Positions 45,693 to 54,459 of a stretch of DNA of 64,000 bases are shown piece by piece. The stretch's first letter is position 1. Each line of letters begins with the position of its first letter. The stretch is from Dongia rigui. Its GTDB lineage: Bacteria > Pseudomonadota > Alphaproteobacteria > Dongiales > Dongiaceae. The stretch covers positions 1-64,000 of the forward strand of contig NZ_JAXCLX010000005.1 of the NCBI RefSeq assembly GCF_034044635.1, written 5' to 3'. A model generated the notes under the pieces. It saw only the letters and a program-made list of their open reading frames with translations. It made no database searches and was not told the DNA's origin. Made by a program: the position numbers and the translations under genes.

Positions 45693-46943
45693 TCAATACC
45701 GGCTCATCAGAAACGGCTCGGCATCGATCTCCGGCTTCCGGCCCATCATCTGGTCAACGAGGATGCGCGACGAGCCGCACGCCATGGTCCAGCCCATATG
45801 GCCGTGGCCGGCATTCAGCCACAGATTGGAAATCGGCGACGGGCCCATGATCGGCGGGCCGTCGGGCGTCATCGGGCGCAGGCACGCCCAGTAATCGGGC
45901 CGGTCATACATCGCGGCTTTGGGGAACAGGTCGCGCGCCACGCGCAGCATGTGGGCGAAATTCCGCGGTTCGAATTCGGTGTCATAGCCGGCGAAATCGG
46001 CGGTGGCGGTAAGGCGCAACCTGTCGCCGAGGCGCGAGAACGCCACCAGATGTTCCTCATGCACGCCGCCGATGGTGGGGGCGTCAGCGGGGTCGGCGAC
46101 GGGGAGGGTGACGGAATAGCCTTTCACCGGGAAGATCGGCAGATTGAAGCCGATCTGGCGTGACAGCAGCGGCGCATAGGACCCCAGCGCCAGCACATAT
46201 TGATCGCCGCTCACCTGGCCCTTGTCGGTGGTGACGCCGGTGACGCGCTTTCCCTGCACGTCGATGCGCGTGATGGTCTCGCCGAAACGGAAGGTGACAC
46301 CGAGGGCCTTTGCCCGTTCGGCCAAGCCCAGGGTGAATTTCCGCGCATCACCCGATTCGTCGCCCGGCGTATGCATGCCGCCGGCCAACTTGTCCTTGGC
46401 GTGGCGCAAGCCCGGCTCCAGCGTCACCAGCTGGTCTGGATCGAGGAAGTTCATCTCGACGCCCTGGTCCATCAGGAAGCGCATGCTCTCCTTGCCGGCG
46501 CGATAGGCGGCAGGGTCGCTGTAGAGATAGATGGCGCCCTTCGCCACGCGGTCCCACTCAAGCCCTTCCTCGCGCCCGACGCGCAAGGTCTCGGCCTGGG
46601 AATAGACGCAGAGCTTCATCTTCACCCGTGTCGCATGGCGGTTCCGCGCCAGGGTACAATTGCGCAGGAACTGGAGACTCCAGATCCACATGCGCGGGTC
46701 GAGGCGCAGCCGATAGCGCAAGGATGTGTCATTTCGCCACAGCGATTTCAAAAGGATCAGCGGTGCCTTGGGGCTGGCCCAGGAACTGGCATGGCCCGGT
46801 GTGACGAGGCCTGCATTGGCAAAGCTGGTCTCGCGGGCGGGTTCCGGCCGGCGGTCGATCACCGTCACCTCATGGCCTTCCTTGGCAAGATAATAGGCTG
46901 CCGTCACACCCAGCAAGCCGGCACCCAGAACAACGATCCGCAT
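45693..46943 (-). CDS. dadA: D-amino-acid dehydrogenase small subunit
   Basis: DadA is a membrane-associated FAD enzyme that oxidises D-amino acids to keto acids. From ATG 46943 it has 416 residues, starting MRIVVLGAGLLGVTAAYYLA (FAD-binding Rossmann loop), with SFANAGLVTPGHASSWASP, SWASPKAPL and the C-terminal LWLNAGHGHMGWTMACGS typical of DadA. Upstream codons in frame lack similarity. No alanine racemase gene (dadX) is adjacent. It is divergent from a small secreted protein. Confidence 0.91.
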   Translation of the reverse strand: MRIVVLGAGLLGVTAAYYLAKEGHEVTVIDRRPEPARETSFANAGLVTPGHASSWASPKAPLILLKSLWRNDTSLRYRLRLDPRMWIWSLQFLRNCTLARNRHATRVKMKLCVYSQAETLRVGREEGLEWDRVAKGAIYLYSDPAAYRAGKESMRFLMDQGVEMNFLDPDQLVTLEPGLRHAKDKLAGGMHTPGDESGDARKFTLGLAERAKALGVTFRFGETITRIDVQGKRVTGVTTDKGQVSGDQYVLALGSYAPLLSRQIGFNLPIFPVKGYSVTLPVADPADAPTIGGVHEEHLVAFSRLGDRLRLTATADFAGYDTEFEPRNFAHMLRVARDLFPKAAMYDRPDYWACLRPMTPDGPPIMGPSPISNLWLNAGHGHMGWTMACGSSRILVDQMMGRKPEIDAEPFLMSRY

Positions 46944-47057
46944 TGAGCCCCACCTGTTTATTTGCTTATTTGGCCGCAACATTGCCATAAACCGCGGCTA
47001 GAGCATAAGGTCTTGAGCATAAAGCTCTGGCCCAAGAAAAAAAGCGGAAGAGACTTC

Positions 47058-47531
47058 ATGACCTATCGGTTTGCAGCATCCCTCCTCACCCTTCTCGTCA
47101 TGGGCAGCGCCACAGCCATGGCGCAGAATGCCACGCCGCTGCCGAGCGGCCCGGCCCTCACGGTCGAGGAACTCAAAGGTTGCCTGTGCGAGGAGCCGCA
47201 GCTTGAGGCCATGCGCAAGGAGATCGCCACGCGCCGCGCCATGCTCAATGAGCGTCAGGCCCAGCTCACGGCCCTCGATGCCCAGATCGCCGAGCGGCGC
47301 AAGACGCTCGATCCCAACGATCTCATCGGCCAGGAACTGCTGAAGAACAGCATGGCGCAATCGGCCGCCTTGCGCGACCTCATCCAGAGCGACACGCGCC
47401 CGGCGCTCAATCAATCGGTGACCGATTACAACGCACTTGCCGCCAGATACACCGAGACCTGCGTCAATCGCCCGCGCTACGCCTATGACGTCGACGCCGC
47501 AAAGCAGAATCTGGTCTGCCCGCTTCCGTAA
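47058..47531 (+). CDS. Secreted helical protein of unknown function
   Basis: The 157-residue product has a signal peptide (about 1-24, LLTLLVMGSATAMAQ) and a mature domain with a Cys pair (GCLCEEPQ) near its start, a heptad-like coiled-coil region (about 50-90: EIATRRAMLNERQAQLTALD), and Cys residues near the end (ETCVNRPRY and LVCPLP). ATG 47058 follows GGAAGAGA. It ends 6 bp from the convergent glycosyltransferase gene. Function unknown. Confidence 0.72.
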   Translation: MTYRFAASLLTLLVMGSATAMAQNATPLPSGPALTVEELKGCLCEEPQLEAMRKEIATRRAMLNERQAQLTALDAQIAERRKTLDPNDLIGQELLKNSMAQSAALRDLIQSDTRPALNQSVTDYNALAARYTETCVNRPRYAYDVDAAKQNLVCPLP

Positions 47532-47537
47532 GGGGGC

Positions 47538-48533
47538 CTATTTCGTGACCTGATCGCCCGGCCCGCGGTGGTTGAGATAGAAGAGGTGCCGCATTTCGCG
47601 CCGGCCGCGGGTGACGTTGTCGAGGATGAAGCCGCTGGTGAGATTGAGTGCCGCAAGGATCATCAGGCCGGTGACCAGGATGGCGGTCGGCAAACGCGGC
47701 ACCAGCCCGGTTTCGACATAGGTCACGATCAGCGGTATGGCCAGCAGGATCGAGGCCAGGGCGAGGGCGCCCGCCACGGCAGAAAAGAACCGCAGCGGCA
47801 TTTCCAGGCGCAGCAATTGGAGAATCGTGAGGATGATGCGCCAGCCGTCACGATAGGTGTTGAGCTTAGAGGCCGAGCCCTGTCGCCTACTGCCATAGGG
47901 CGTCGAAATCTCGCCGCAGGGCATGATCAGCTGCAGGGCATGGACCGTGAGCTCGGTCTCGATCTCGAAGCCGTCGGAAATGGCCGGGAAGCTTTTGACG
48001 AAGCGGCGGGAAAAGACCCGGTAACCGGACAGCATGTCGGTGAAGGTGCGGCCGAAAATCATCGCCACCATGTTGGTGAGCAAGGCATTGCCGAACCGAT
48101 GGCCGGGTCGGTAGGCCGCCTGCTCATCGCTGGTGCGGCACCCCACCACCATGTCGAGATGGTCTTTCAGCAGCGCCTCCACCATCGCCGGCGCGCTGGC
48201 GGCGTCATAGGTGTCGTCGCCATCGACCAGCAGATAAATGTCGGCATCGATATCGGCGAACATGCGCCGCACGACATTGCCCTTGCCCTGGGTGGTGACA
48301 TGGCGCACCTCGGCACCGGCTTCCAGCGCCACGGCGATGGTGCGGTCCTTGGAATTGTTGTCGAAGACATAGACCGCTGCCTGTGGCAGCGCGGCGCGAA
48401 AGGCCTTCACCACATGGCCCACCGCCACTTCCTCGTTATAGCAGGGGACCAGCACCGCGATCCGACCGGCCTCGGTCGGCAGATCGGCCGGCATCGCGGC
48501 GCGCTTCGGTGCGCTGGCTTCGGAAATCGTCAT
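47538..48533 (-). CDS. GT2-family glycosyltransferase, DPMS-like, membrane-anchored
   Basis: The 331-residue enzyme has a GT-A domain with VLVPCYNEEVAVGHVV, FDNNSKDRT and the DGDDTYD metal-binding motif, then MLSGYRVFSRRF, typical of dolichyl-phosphate mannose or polyisoprenyl-phosphate sugar transferases. Two C-terminal helices (about 240-300) anchor it. It overlaps the TetR gene by 4 bp, so they form an operon. Acceptor and sugar cannot be assigned. Confidence 0.86.
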   Translation of the reverse strand: MTISEASAPKRAAMPADLPTEAGRIAVLVPCYNEEVAVGHVVKAFRAALPQAAVYVFDNNSKDRTIAVALEAGAEVRHVTTQGKGNVVRRMFADIDADIYLLVDGDDTYDAASAPAMVEALLKDHLDMVVGCRTSDEQAAYRPGHRFGNALLTNMVAMIFGRTFTDMLSGYRVFSRRFVKSFPAISDGFEIETELTVHALQLIMPCGEISTPYGSRRQGSASKLNTYRDGWRIILTILQLLRLEMPLRFFSAVAGALALASILLAIPLIVTYVETGLVPRLPTAILVTGLMILAALNLTSGFILDNVTRGRREMRHLFYLNHRGPGDQVTK

Positions 48534-49153
48534 GATGCCCTCCGCAGGCGCGTGCGTCCCGGTTCCTCGCCCGGCTTTTCGATTGCGCGCGCGCCGACGA
48601 GGCGCAGGCAGCCGGCCAGAATATCGGCCTCGATCCTCTGCATGCCGGGCGCCAGCAATCCATAGACCATGAAGGTCGCGGGCTGCAGGATCAGCCCCAG
48701 AACCTGTGCGGTCAGAAGATCGGCGTCGCCTGCCTCGATCTCGCCATTCTTCCTGGCATCGCTCACCAGCCGGTGCAGGACCTGGACCGGCGACTGCGTC
48801 TTCGATTTCAGCTTGGGCAATTCCTGGTGCTGGGTCAGCAGCAGGAAGCGGAACAGCAGCGGTTCCTCGTCGAAGAACTGGCAGAAGCGATGGATCATGG
48901 TGCGGAGGCGCGCGGGGAGATCACCTTTGGCCTTGGCCAGTTCGCCCAGTTCCTTGGCAAGGCCGGCATAGTTTTCGGAAAAGAGCTTCCAGGCGAGGTC
49001 TTCCTTCGACGCGTAATGCCGATAAAGACCGCCCTCGGCGATTTCGGCGAGGGCCGCGATATCGCGCACCGATGTGCCGAGCACACCCTTGGCGACGAAG
49101 AGTTCGAGCGCTGCCTGTTTGATCCGGTTTCTGGTCGCAAACCCGCGCGGCAT
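48530..49153 (-). CDS. TetR-family transcriptional regulator
   Basis: The 207-residue regulator has an N-terminal helix-turn-helix (TRNRIKQAALELFVAKG, then TSVRDIAALAEIAEGGLYRHYASKEDLAWK, about 7-53) and a ligand-binding domain to about 190. It reads away from the EF-G-like gene with a perfect palindrome 15 bp before its own start codon, so it probably represses itself and perhaps the divergent gene. The TGA overlaps the glycosyltransferase start by 4 bp. Confidence 0.92.
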   Translation of the reverse strand: MPRGFATRNRIKQAALELFVAKGVLGTSVRDIAALAEIAEGGLYRHYASKEDLAWKLFSENYAGLAKELGELAKAKGDLPARLRTMIHRFCQFFDEEPLLFRFLLLTQHQELPKLKSKTQSPVQVLHRLVSDARKNGEIEAGDADLLTAQVLGLILQPATFMVYGLLAPGMQRIEADILAGCLRLVGARAIEKPGEEPGRTRLRRAS

Positions 49154-49167
49154 GCCTTCCCCAAAGC

Positions 49168-49191
49168 AGCTGTGAACGATTGTTCACAGCT
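49168..49191. promoter_or_regulatory. Palindromic TetR operator
   Basis: AGCTGTGAAC (49168-49177) and GTTCACAGCT (49182-49191) form a perfect inverted repeat around GATT. The core TGAAC-N4-GTTCA is typical of TetR-type operators. It lies in the 229-bp gap between the TetR gene and the EF-G-like gene. Confidence 0.8.
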
Positions 49192-49382
49192 TGCCTCAAC
49201 TGACGCGCATTGCCAAGCGTCAGCAAGACTGGCCTTCATATTGCGATGCAATGGAATTGAAGCGGTTTTGCCGCAGCTTTTATCCTTGCAAGCGCAGGCG
49301 CGGGGGCGAAAACTTGAACCCTACCGGCCCCGCAGAAGACCGGACCTCTCGCGTGATTTCACCCACAGCACAGGAGGTCAAG

Positions 49383-51464
49383 ATGGCGACGAATTCGCAA
49401 GGCACTGGAACCCAAAACGGCAGAGAACAAAAGGCGCCGCGATGCGCGGCGCTCGTCGGACCATACTTGAGCGGCAAGACCGCTCTCCTCGAAAGCCTCT
49501 TGTTTGTGACCGGCGCCATCCATCGCAAGGGATCGGCAAAGGAAGGCAATACGGTGGCCGACAGCGCGCCGGAAGCGCGGGCCCGCAAGATGTCGGTCGA
49601 AGTCACCGCCGCCACCACGGAATATCTCGGCGAACGCTGGTGTTTCCTGGATTGCCCGGGTTCGGTCGAACTCGCCCAGGAAACGCGCAATGCCCTCATG
49701 GTCGCCGATGTCGCGATCGTCGTCGCCGAACCGCTCATCGACAAGGCGCTGATGCTGGCGCCAACCTTGAAATTTCTCGACGATCACCAGATCCCGCACA
49801 TGCTCTTCATCAACAAGATGGATGTGTCGAGCCGCCAGGTGCGCGAAATGATGGACGCCCTGCAGGCCGTCTCGGCGCGCCCGCTGGTCCTGCGCCAGGT
49901 GCCGATCCGCGGCGCGGGAAAGGATGGCGGCGAGGTCACGGGCTATGTCGATCTGGTCAGTGAACGGGCCTATAAATACCACCCGGGCCAGGAATCCGAC
50001 CTCATCAAAATGCCCGAGGAAGTGCTGCCGCGCGAACAGGAGGCCCGCAGCAAGATGCTCGAATCGCTGGCCGATTTCGATGACCATCTGATGGAGGAGA
50101 TCCTCTCCGATGTGGTCCCACCCAAGGACGAGATCTATCAACAATTCGCCAAGGACCTCGCCGCCGATCTCATCGTGCCGGTGCTGCTGGGTGAAGCGGA
50201 AAAGGATGCCGGCGTGCGGCGCCTCCTCAAGGCCTTGCGCCATGAAGTGCCGGGGCCGGAAGCAACGGCGCAGCGGCTTGGCATATCGAGCTATGACGCC
50301 TCGACACTCGTCTTCAAGACCTACCACCAACCCCATGCCGGCAAGCTGTCCTTGGCGCGCATTTTCGGCGGACGGGTCTCGGAAGGCTCGGTCCTCAACG
50401 GTGTTCGCGTGGCGGGCGTGTTGAAGCCAAAGGGCAATGCTTTCGAGAAGGTGCCGCATGGCAATACCGGTGAAATCATCGCGCTGGCGCGCATGGAAGA
50501 GGTGAAGACCGGCGACCTGCTGACCGCATCGGGGAAGAAGAATCCTGATTTCAGTTGGCCCAAGCCGCTGGAGCCGCTCTTTGCGCTGGCGATGGATGCC
50601 GAGAACCGTGCCGACGAAGTGAAGCTGACCGCGGCGCTGGCAAAACTCACCGAAGAAGATACCTCGCTCGTCTTCACGCATGATCCGGACACGCATGAGA
50701 TGCTGCTCTCCGGCCAGGGCGAGATTCATCTCAACATCGCCTTCGATCGGCTGAAGTCGCGCTTTGGCCTGCCGATGAAGCACCGCCGGCCGCAGGTCAG
50801 CTACAAGGAAACGATCCGCAACGGCGTGAAGCAGCATTCGCGCTTCAAGCGGCAATCCGGTGGTCATGGCCAATTTGCCGACATCCATATCGAGATATGG
50901 CCGCTGGAGCGGGGCAAAGGCTTTGAATTCCACGACCGTGTGGTCGGCGGATCCGTGCCGCGGCAATTCATCGGCTCGGTCGAGGACGGGGCGAGGGAGT
51001 CGCTTGTGCGCGGTGCCTTCGGTTTCCCCGTGGTAGATGTGGCGGTCGCGCTTTTTGATGGCCAGTTCCATGCCGTCGACAGTTCCGACATGGCCTTCAA
51101 GACCGTGGCACGGCAGGCGATGCAAGAAGCCCTGCCCCAATGCGGACCGGTGCTTTTGGAGCCGATCTTCTCGGTCGAAATATCTGCACCGGCCGAATTC
51201 ACCGCGCGCGTCCACAATCTGGTCACCGGTCGGCGCGGGCAGATTCTCAACTTTCAGGCCAAGGAGGATTGGACCGGTTGGGAAGTGGTCGAGGCGCTGG
51301 TGCCGCAAGCAGAACTCCATGACATGATCATCGAGTTGCGCTCGCTGACCCTCGGCATCGGCAATTTCGCCTGCCAGTTTGATCATCTGCAGGAACTTAC
51401 CGGTCGCCTGGCCGACAAGGTGATCGAACAGCGCCAGGGGCATTTGCAGAAGGGCGCTGCTTAG
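49383..51464 (+). CDS. Elongation factor G-like translational GTPase (EF-G2 type)
   Basis: The 693-residue protein has all five EF-G domains but a divergent G domain. The P-loop is GPYLSGKT (26-33), G3 is DCPGS instead of DTPGH, so the catalytic His position is Ser, and G4 is NKMD. The switch I region lacks the usual RGITI motif. Later domains keep VSGQGEIHL-like LSGQGEIHLNIAFDRLKSRF and the GGHGQFADI loop of domain IV. ATG 49383 follows AGGAGG. It is a paralogue of canonical fusA, which should lie upstream of tuf outside the window. Possible role in ribosome rescue or recycling is inference. Confidence 0.87.
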   Translation: MATNSQGTGTQNGREQKAPRCAALVGPYLSGKTALLESLLFVTGAIHRKGSAKEGNTVADSAPEARARKMSVEVTAATTEYLGERWCFLDCPGSVELAQETRNALMVADVAIVVAEPLIDKALMLAPTLKFLDDHQIPHMLFINKMDVSSRQVREMMDALQAVSARPLVLRQVPIRGAGKDGGEVTGYVDLVSERAYKYHPGQESDLIKMPEEVLPREQEARSKMLESLADFDDHLMEEILSDVVPPKDEIYQQFAKDLAADLIVPVLLGEAEKDAGVRRLLKALRHEVPGPEATAQRLGISSYDASTLVFKTYHQPHAGKLSLARIFGGRVSEGSVLNGVRVAGVLKPKGNAFEKVPHGNTGEIIALARMEEVKTGDLLTASGKKNPDFSWPKPLEPLFALAMDAENRADEVKLTAALAKLTEEDTSLVFTHDPDTHEMLLSGQGEIHLNIAFDRLKSRFGLPMKHRRPQVSYKETIRNGVKQHSRFKRQSGGHGQFADIHIEIWPLERGKGFEFHDRVVGGSVPRQFIGSVEDGARESLVRGAFGFPVVDVAVALFDGQFHAVDSSDMAFKTVARQAMQEALPQCGPVLLEPIFSVEISAPAEFTARVHNLVTGRRGQILNFQAKEDWTGWEVVEALVPQAELHDMIIELRSLTLGIGNFACQFDHLQELTGRLADKVIEQRQGHLQKGAA

Positions 51465-51563
51465 AGGTAAGAATTGTTCGCAGCCAGGCGCTGGTTCCGC
51501 CGCACCATCGAGCGGAATCGGCGCCTATTGCCGTCGGAAAGTCGCTCTGCTAAAAACCCGCCC

Positions 51564-51670
51564 GTCATTGGGGAGTAGCCGCTCTTCGTGTTCCGAAGAG
51601 GCCCGCGTCAACATACTTGGCCGATAGGCCATGGCGCTGGCAGTCCTGAAAGCTTGGCAAGACCTTTGAC
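51564..51670 (+). ncRNA. yybP-ykoY (manganese) riboswitch aptamer
   Basis: P1 pairs GTCA and GG (51564-51571) with CC and TGAC (51663-51670) across a TT/TT internal mismatch. The conserved L1 follows as GGAGTAG (51572-51578), then a hairpin CTCTTCG/CGAAGAG (51582-51600), GTCAACATACTTGGC, a GGCC/GGCC hairpin (51619-51630), CATGGCG and finally AAGACCTTTG. These match the GGGGAGUAGC, GUCA-AUACU and AGACCUUU landmarks of the family. It precedes a Gdt1/UPF0016 transporter, a known regulon type. Confidence 0.85.
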
Positions 51671-51736
51671 CAAACGCGCCTCCGAATTGGCCGGGGATGT
51701 GCGTCTGGTCAATTGTGTCTGAAATCGCCGGCCGGG
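51666..51736 (+). promoter_or_regulatory. Putative expression platform of the riboswitch
   Basis: TTGACCA (51666-51672), which contains the 3' strand of P1, is complementary to TGGTCAA (51706-51712). Separately GGCCGG (51689-51694) can pair with CCGGCC (51728-51733), directly against the GGG (51734-51736) that serves as the ribosome binding site. Switching between these pairings could expose or hide the translation start. Confidence 0.5.
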
Positions 51737-51746
51737 ATATGAAATC

Positions 51747-52325
51747 ATGGAATCCTTTCTCGTATCGACCGGCGTCGTGACGCTCGCCGAAATCGGCGAC
51801 AAGACGCAGTTGCTTGCCTTTCTCCTCGCCGCCCGATTCAAGAAGCCGGTGCCGATCATCCTCGGCATCCTGGCGGCAACTTTGGTCAATCACGGCCTTG
51901 CTGGTGCGCTTGGCGCCTGGATCACGGCCATGCTGGCACCTGAGATCCTGCGCTGGGTGCTGGGCGTCTCCTTCCTCGGCATGGCGGTGTGGACGCTGAT
52001 CCCTGACGAGATCGAGGAAGAGGAAACGCAAGTAGCCAAGCGCTTCGGTGTGTTCGGCGCGACACTCGTCACCTTCTTCCTGGCTGAAATGGGCGACAAG
52101 ACGCAGGTCGCAACGGTGGCGATGGCGGCGCATTACGCCACGCCCATCCTGGTGGTTGCCGGCACGACGCTCGGCATGCTGATTGCCGACGTGCCTGCGG
52201 TCTTCATCGGCGACAAGCTCGCGGCGAAGATTCCGATGCGGCCGGTGCACATCACTGCGGCCGCCCTCTTCGCCCTCCTCGGCGGGATGACGCTGCTGGG
52301 GCTGGGGAAGGGTTTGGGGTTCTGA
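51747..52325 (+). CDS. Gdt1/TMEM165-family (UPF0016) cation transporter, probable Mn2+ exporter
   Basis: The 192-residue membrane protein has two homologous halves, each with the family motif: AEIGDKTQLLAF (about 14-25) and AEMGDKTQVATV (about 112-123), in which the acidic residues bind divalent cations. Six helices are expected. In bacteria such as Vibrio and Synechocystis relatives export Mn2+. The upstream Mn2+ riboswitch supports manganese export here. It ends near a hairpin that may terminate it. Confidence 0.9.
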   Translation: MESFLVSTGVVTLAEIGDKTQLLAFLLAARFKKPVPIILGILAATLVNHGLAGALGAWITAMLAPEILRWVLGVSFLGMAVWTLIPDEIEEEETQVAKRFGVFGATLVTFFLAEMGDKTQVATVAMAAHYATPILVVAGTTLGMLIADVPAVFIGDKLAAKIPMRPVHITAAALFALLGGMTLLGLGKGLGF

Positions 52326-52350
52326 GGTCGCCTGGGCTTTCCTCGATCGT

Positions 52351-52388
52351 CATCCCCGGAACCCTCGCCCCGGGGATGGGGCGCTTTT
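52351..52388 (+). terminator. Hairpin terminator between the transporter and phaC, related to the palindromic repeat
   Basis: CATCCCCGG (52351-52359) pairs with CCGGGGATG (52370-52378) and a TTTTT run (52384-52388) follows. The preceding CGT completes the CGTCAT border of the repeat family at 36856 and 45574, so a repeat half-unit seems to serve as terminator for the transporter gene in the gap before convergent phaC. Confidence 0.55.
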
Positions 52389-52404
52389 TGGCATTCAGTG
52401 AGAC

Positions 52405-54264
52405 CTACTGCGCCAGTACCTTCACATAGGATCCCGGCGCATCCTCGATCGGCTTGAGCTTGCCTGCACCCGGCTGCCTTGCCGCCACGTCACCATCGCT
52501 GAAGGCGGCGATCCATTTCGCCCATTCCGGCCACCAGGAGCCCGGATGCTGTTGCGCCTTTTCCAGCCAGGCTTCCGGCTTCTTGGGGTAGGTCTTGCCA
52601 TCGCCGATCCAGTGGCAGTATTTCCCGGCCGCCGGCGGGTTGACGACGCCGGCGATGTGGCCGGAGGCGGCCAGCACGAAGGTGACCGGGCCCTTATAGG
52701 TCTGCGTCGCTGCATAGGCCGCGATCCACGGCGCGATATGGTCCTCGCGCGTTGCCAGCACAAAGGACGGCTGGCGGATGGTGGTGAGGTCGATCGCCAC
52801 ACCGCCTAGCTCGATGCCGCCCGGCTGGATCAGCAGATTCTTCTGATACATGTTGCGCAAGTAGAAGCTGTGCATCGCCGCCGGCATGCGCGTGGAATCG
52901 GAGTTCCAATAGAGCAGGTCGAAGGGGAAGGGTTCCTTGCCGAGCAGATAGTTGTTGATGACGAAGGACCAGATCAGGTCATTGGCGCGCAGCATGTTGA
53001 AGGTCGCCGCCATGTCGGCGCCGTCCAGATAGCCGCGCTCGTTCATCTTCGTCTCAAGCGCCGTCAACTGCTCCTCGTCGATGAAGACGGACAGCTCGCC
53101 CGCTTCGGCAAAATCGATCATGGTGGTGAAGAAGGTGGCACTGGCGATGATATCGGACTTCTTCTTCGCCTCGAGATAGGCCAGCGTCGAGGCAAGCAGC
53201 GTGCCCCCCAAGCAATAGCCGATGACGTTGACGCTCTTCTCGCCGGTATCCTTTTGCATGGCCTCGATCGCGGCCAACGGCCCTTCCTTCATGTAATCGG
53301 CGAAGGTCTTCTGCGCCAGGCGTTCATCCGGGTTGACCCATGAAATCATGTAGACCGACTGGCCCTGGTCGACCGCCCATTTGACGAAGGAATTCTGCGG
53401 CTTCAGATCGAGGATGTAATACTTGTTGATCCAGGGCGGGATGACGAGCAGCGGTCGCTTGGCGACCTTCGCCGTCGTCGGTGTGTAGTGGATGAGCTGC
53501 AGGAGCTCGTTCTGATAGACCACCTTGCCCGGCTGCACGGCGACATTCTTGCCGATCTCGAACGCTTCCGCGTCGGTCATCGAGATCTTGAGCCGGCCGT
53601 TGCCGCGCTCGAGATCCTCGAGGAGATGCTCGAGGCCCTTCACCAGGTTCTCGCCGCCGCTTTCGATCGTGGTGCGAAGAACTTCCGGGTTGGTCATCAC
53701 GAAATTGCTGGGTGCCATCGCGTCGACGAACTGACGCGTGTAGAAATCGACCTTCTTCGAGGTCTTGTCATCAAGCCCGTCGACCTTGCGCACGGTGTTC
53801 TGCAGCCAGCGGGCGGTCAGCAGATAGGATTGCTTGATGTAGTCGAAGACTTGGTTGTCGTTCCAGGCGGCGTCCTTGAAGCGGCGGTCGTCCTTGGCGG
53901 GTGTTATGACCGGCGCCGCCTCCTGGCCCATCATGCGCGCCGCGGTCGTCTGCCACAGGTTCATGTAATCCTGCCACAGCGAGACCTGGGCCTCGATCAG
54001 CTTGGCGGGGTCGCCCATCATTCGGGTGGTCATTTCGAGGAAGGCGCGGCCGAGATTGGCGGCATCCGGCCCGACGGTGAAATCCTGCGCGTGGCGGGCG
54101 AGGAAATCGTTCATCAGGCGCTGCGACTGTTCGGCGATTCGGCCGACGGTCTCTGCCATCGCCGCCGGGTCCGGCGCGGGTCCCGGGCCGTCATTAGGCG
54201 GCAAAACGCGATTTGCCTTCTCTTGCTCTGTCCTGGGGGGATTGCCGGAAGTGGTCTTCGCCAT
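52405..54264 (-). CDS. phaC: Class I poly(3-hydroxyalkanoate) synthase
   Basis: PhaC polymerises 3-hydroxyacyl-CoA into storage polyester on granules. The 619 residues have the lipase-like box GYCLGG with nucleophile Cys351, the Asp in REDHIAPW and the His in SGHIAGVVNPP. Class I length and the N-terminal region (about 40-200, with LWQDYMNLWQ) fit. No phaA, phaB or phasin gene adjoins it. It is divergent from the OmpA-family lipoprotein gene across 195 bp. Confidence 0.94.
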   Translation of the reverse strand: MAKTTSGNPPRTEQEKANRVLPPNDGPGPAPDPAAMAETVGRIAEQSQRLMNDFLARHAQDFTVGPDAANLGRAFLEMTTRMMGDPAKLIEAQVSLWQDYMNLWQTTAARMMGQEAAPVITPAKDDRRFKDAAWNDNQVFDYIKQSYLLTARWLQNTVRKVDGLDDKTSKKVDFYTRQFVDAMAPSNFVMTNPEVLRTTIESGGENLVKGLEHLLEDLERGNGRLKISMTDAEAFEIGKNVAVQPGKVVYQNELLQLIHYTPTTAKVAKRPLLVIPPWINKYYILDLKPQNSFVKWAVDQGQSVYMISWVNPDERLAQKTFADYMKEGPLAAIEAMQKDTGEKSVNVIGYCLGGTLLASTLAYLEAKKKSDIIASATFFTTMIDFAEAGELSVFIDEEQLTALETKMNERGYLDGADMAATFNMLRANDLIWSFVINNYLLGKEPFPFDLLYWNSDSTRMPAAMHSFYLRNMYQKNLLIQPGGIELGGVAIDLTTIRQPSFVLATREDHIAPWIAAYAATQTYKGPVTFVLAASGHIAGVVNPPAAGKYCHWIGDGKTYPKKPEAWLEKAQQHPGSWWPEWAKWIAAFSDGDVAARQPGAGKLKPIEDAPGSYVKVLAQ

Positions 54265-54459
54265 CGTGAAACCCTGGAAAGGACAAAAATAACAAAGATT
54301 TAGGTTCTAGCGCTTTTTCACGTCCATGATCTCGCTTGTTTGTTATAGTAGCGCAGTCTAAAAAATCGGAACTTTTATTTTGCGCCAGTGGTTTGCGCGC
54401 TTAGGATGAGGGGCCGGGCGGGCTATTGGTTCCCGGTCCGGCGCCGTGGGGAGGATGGA

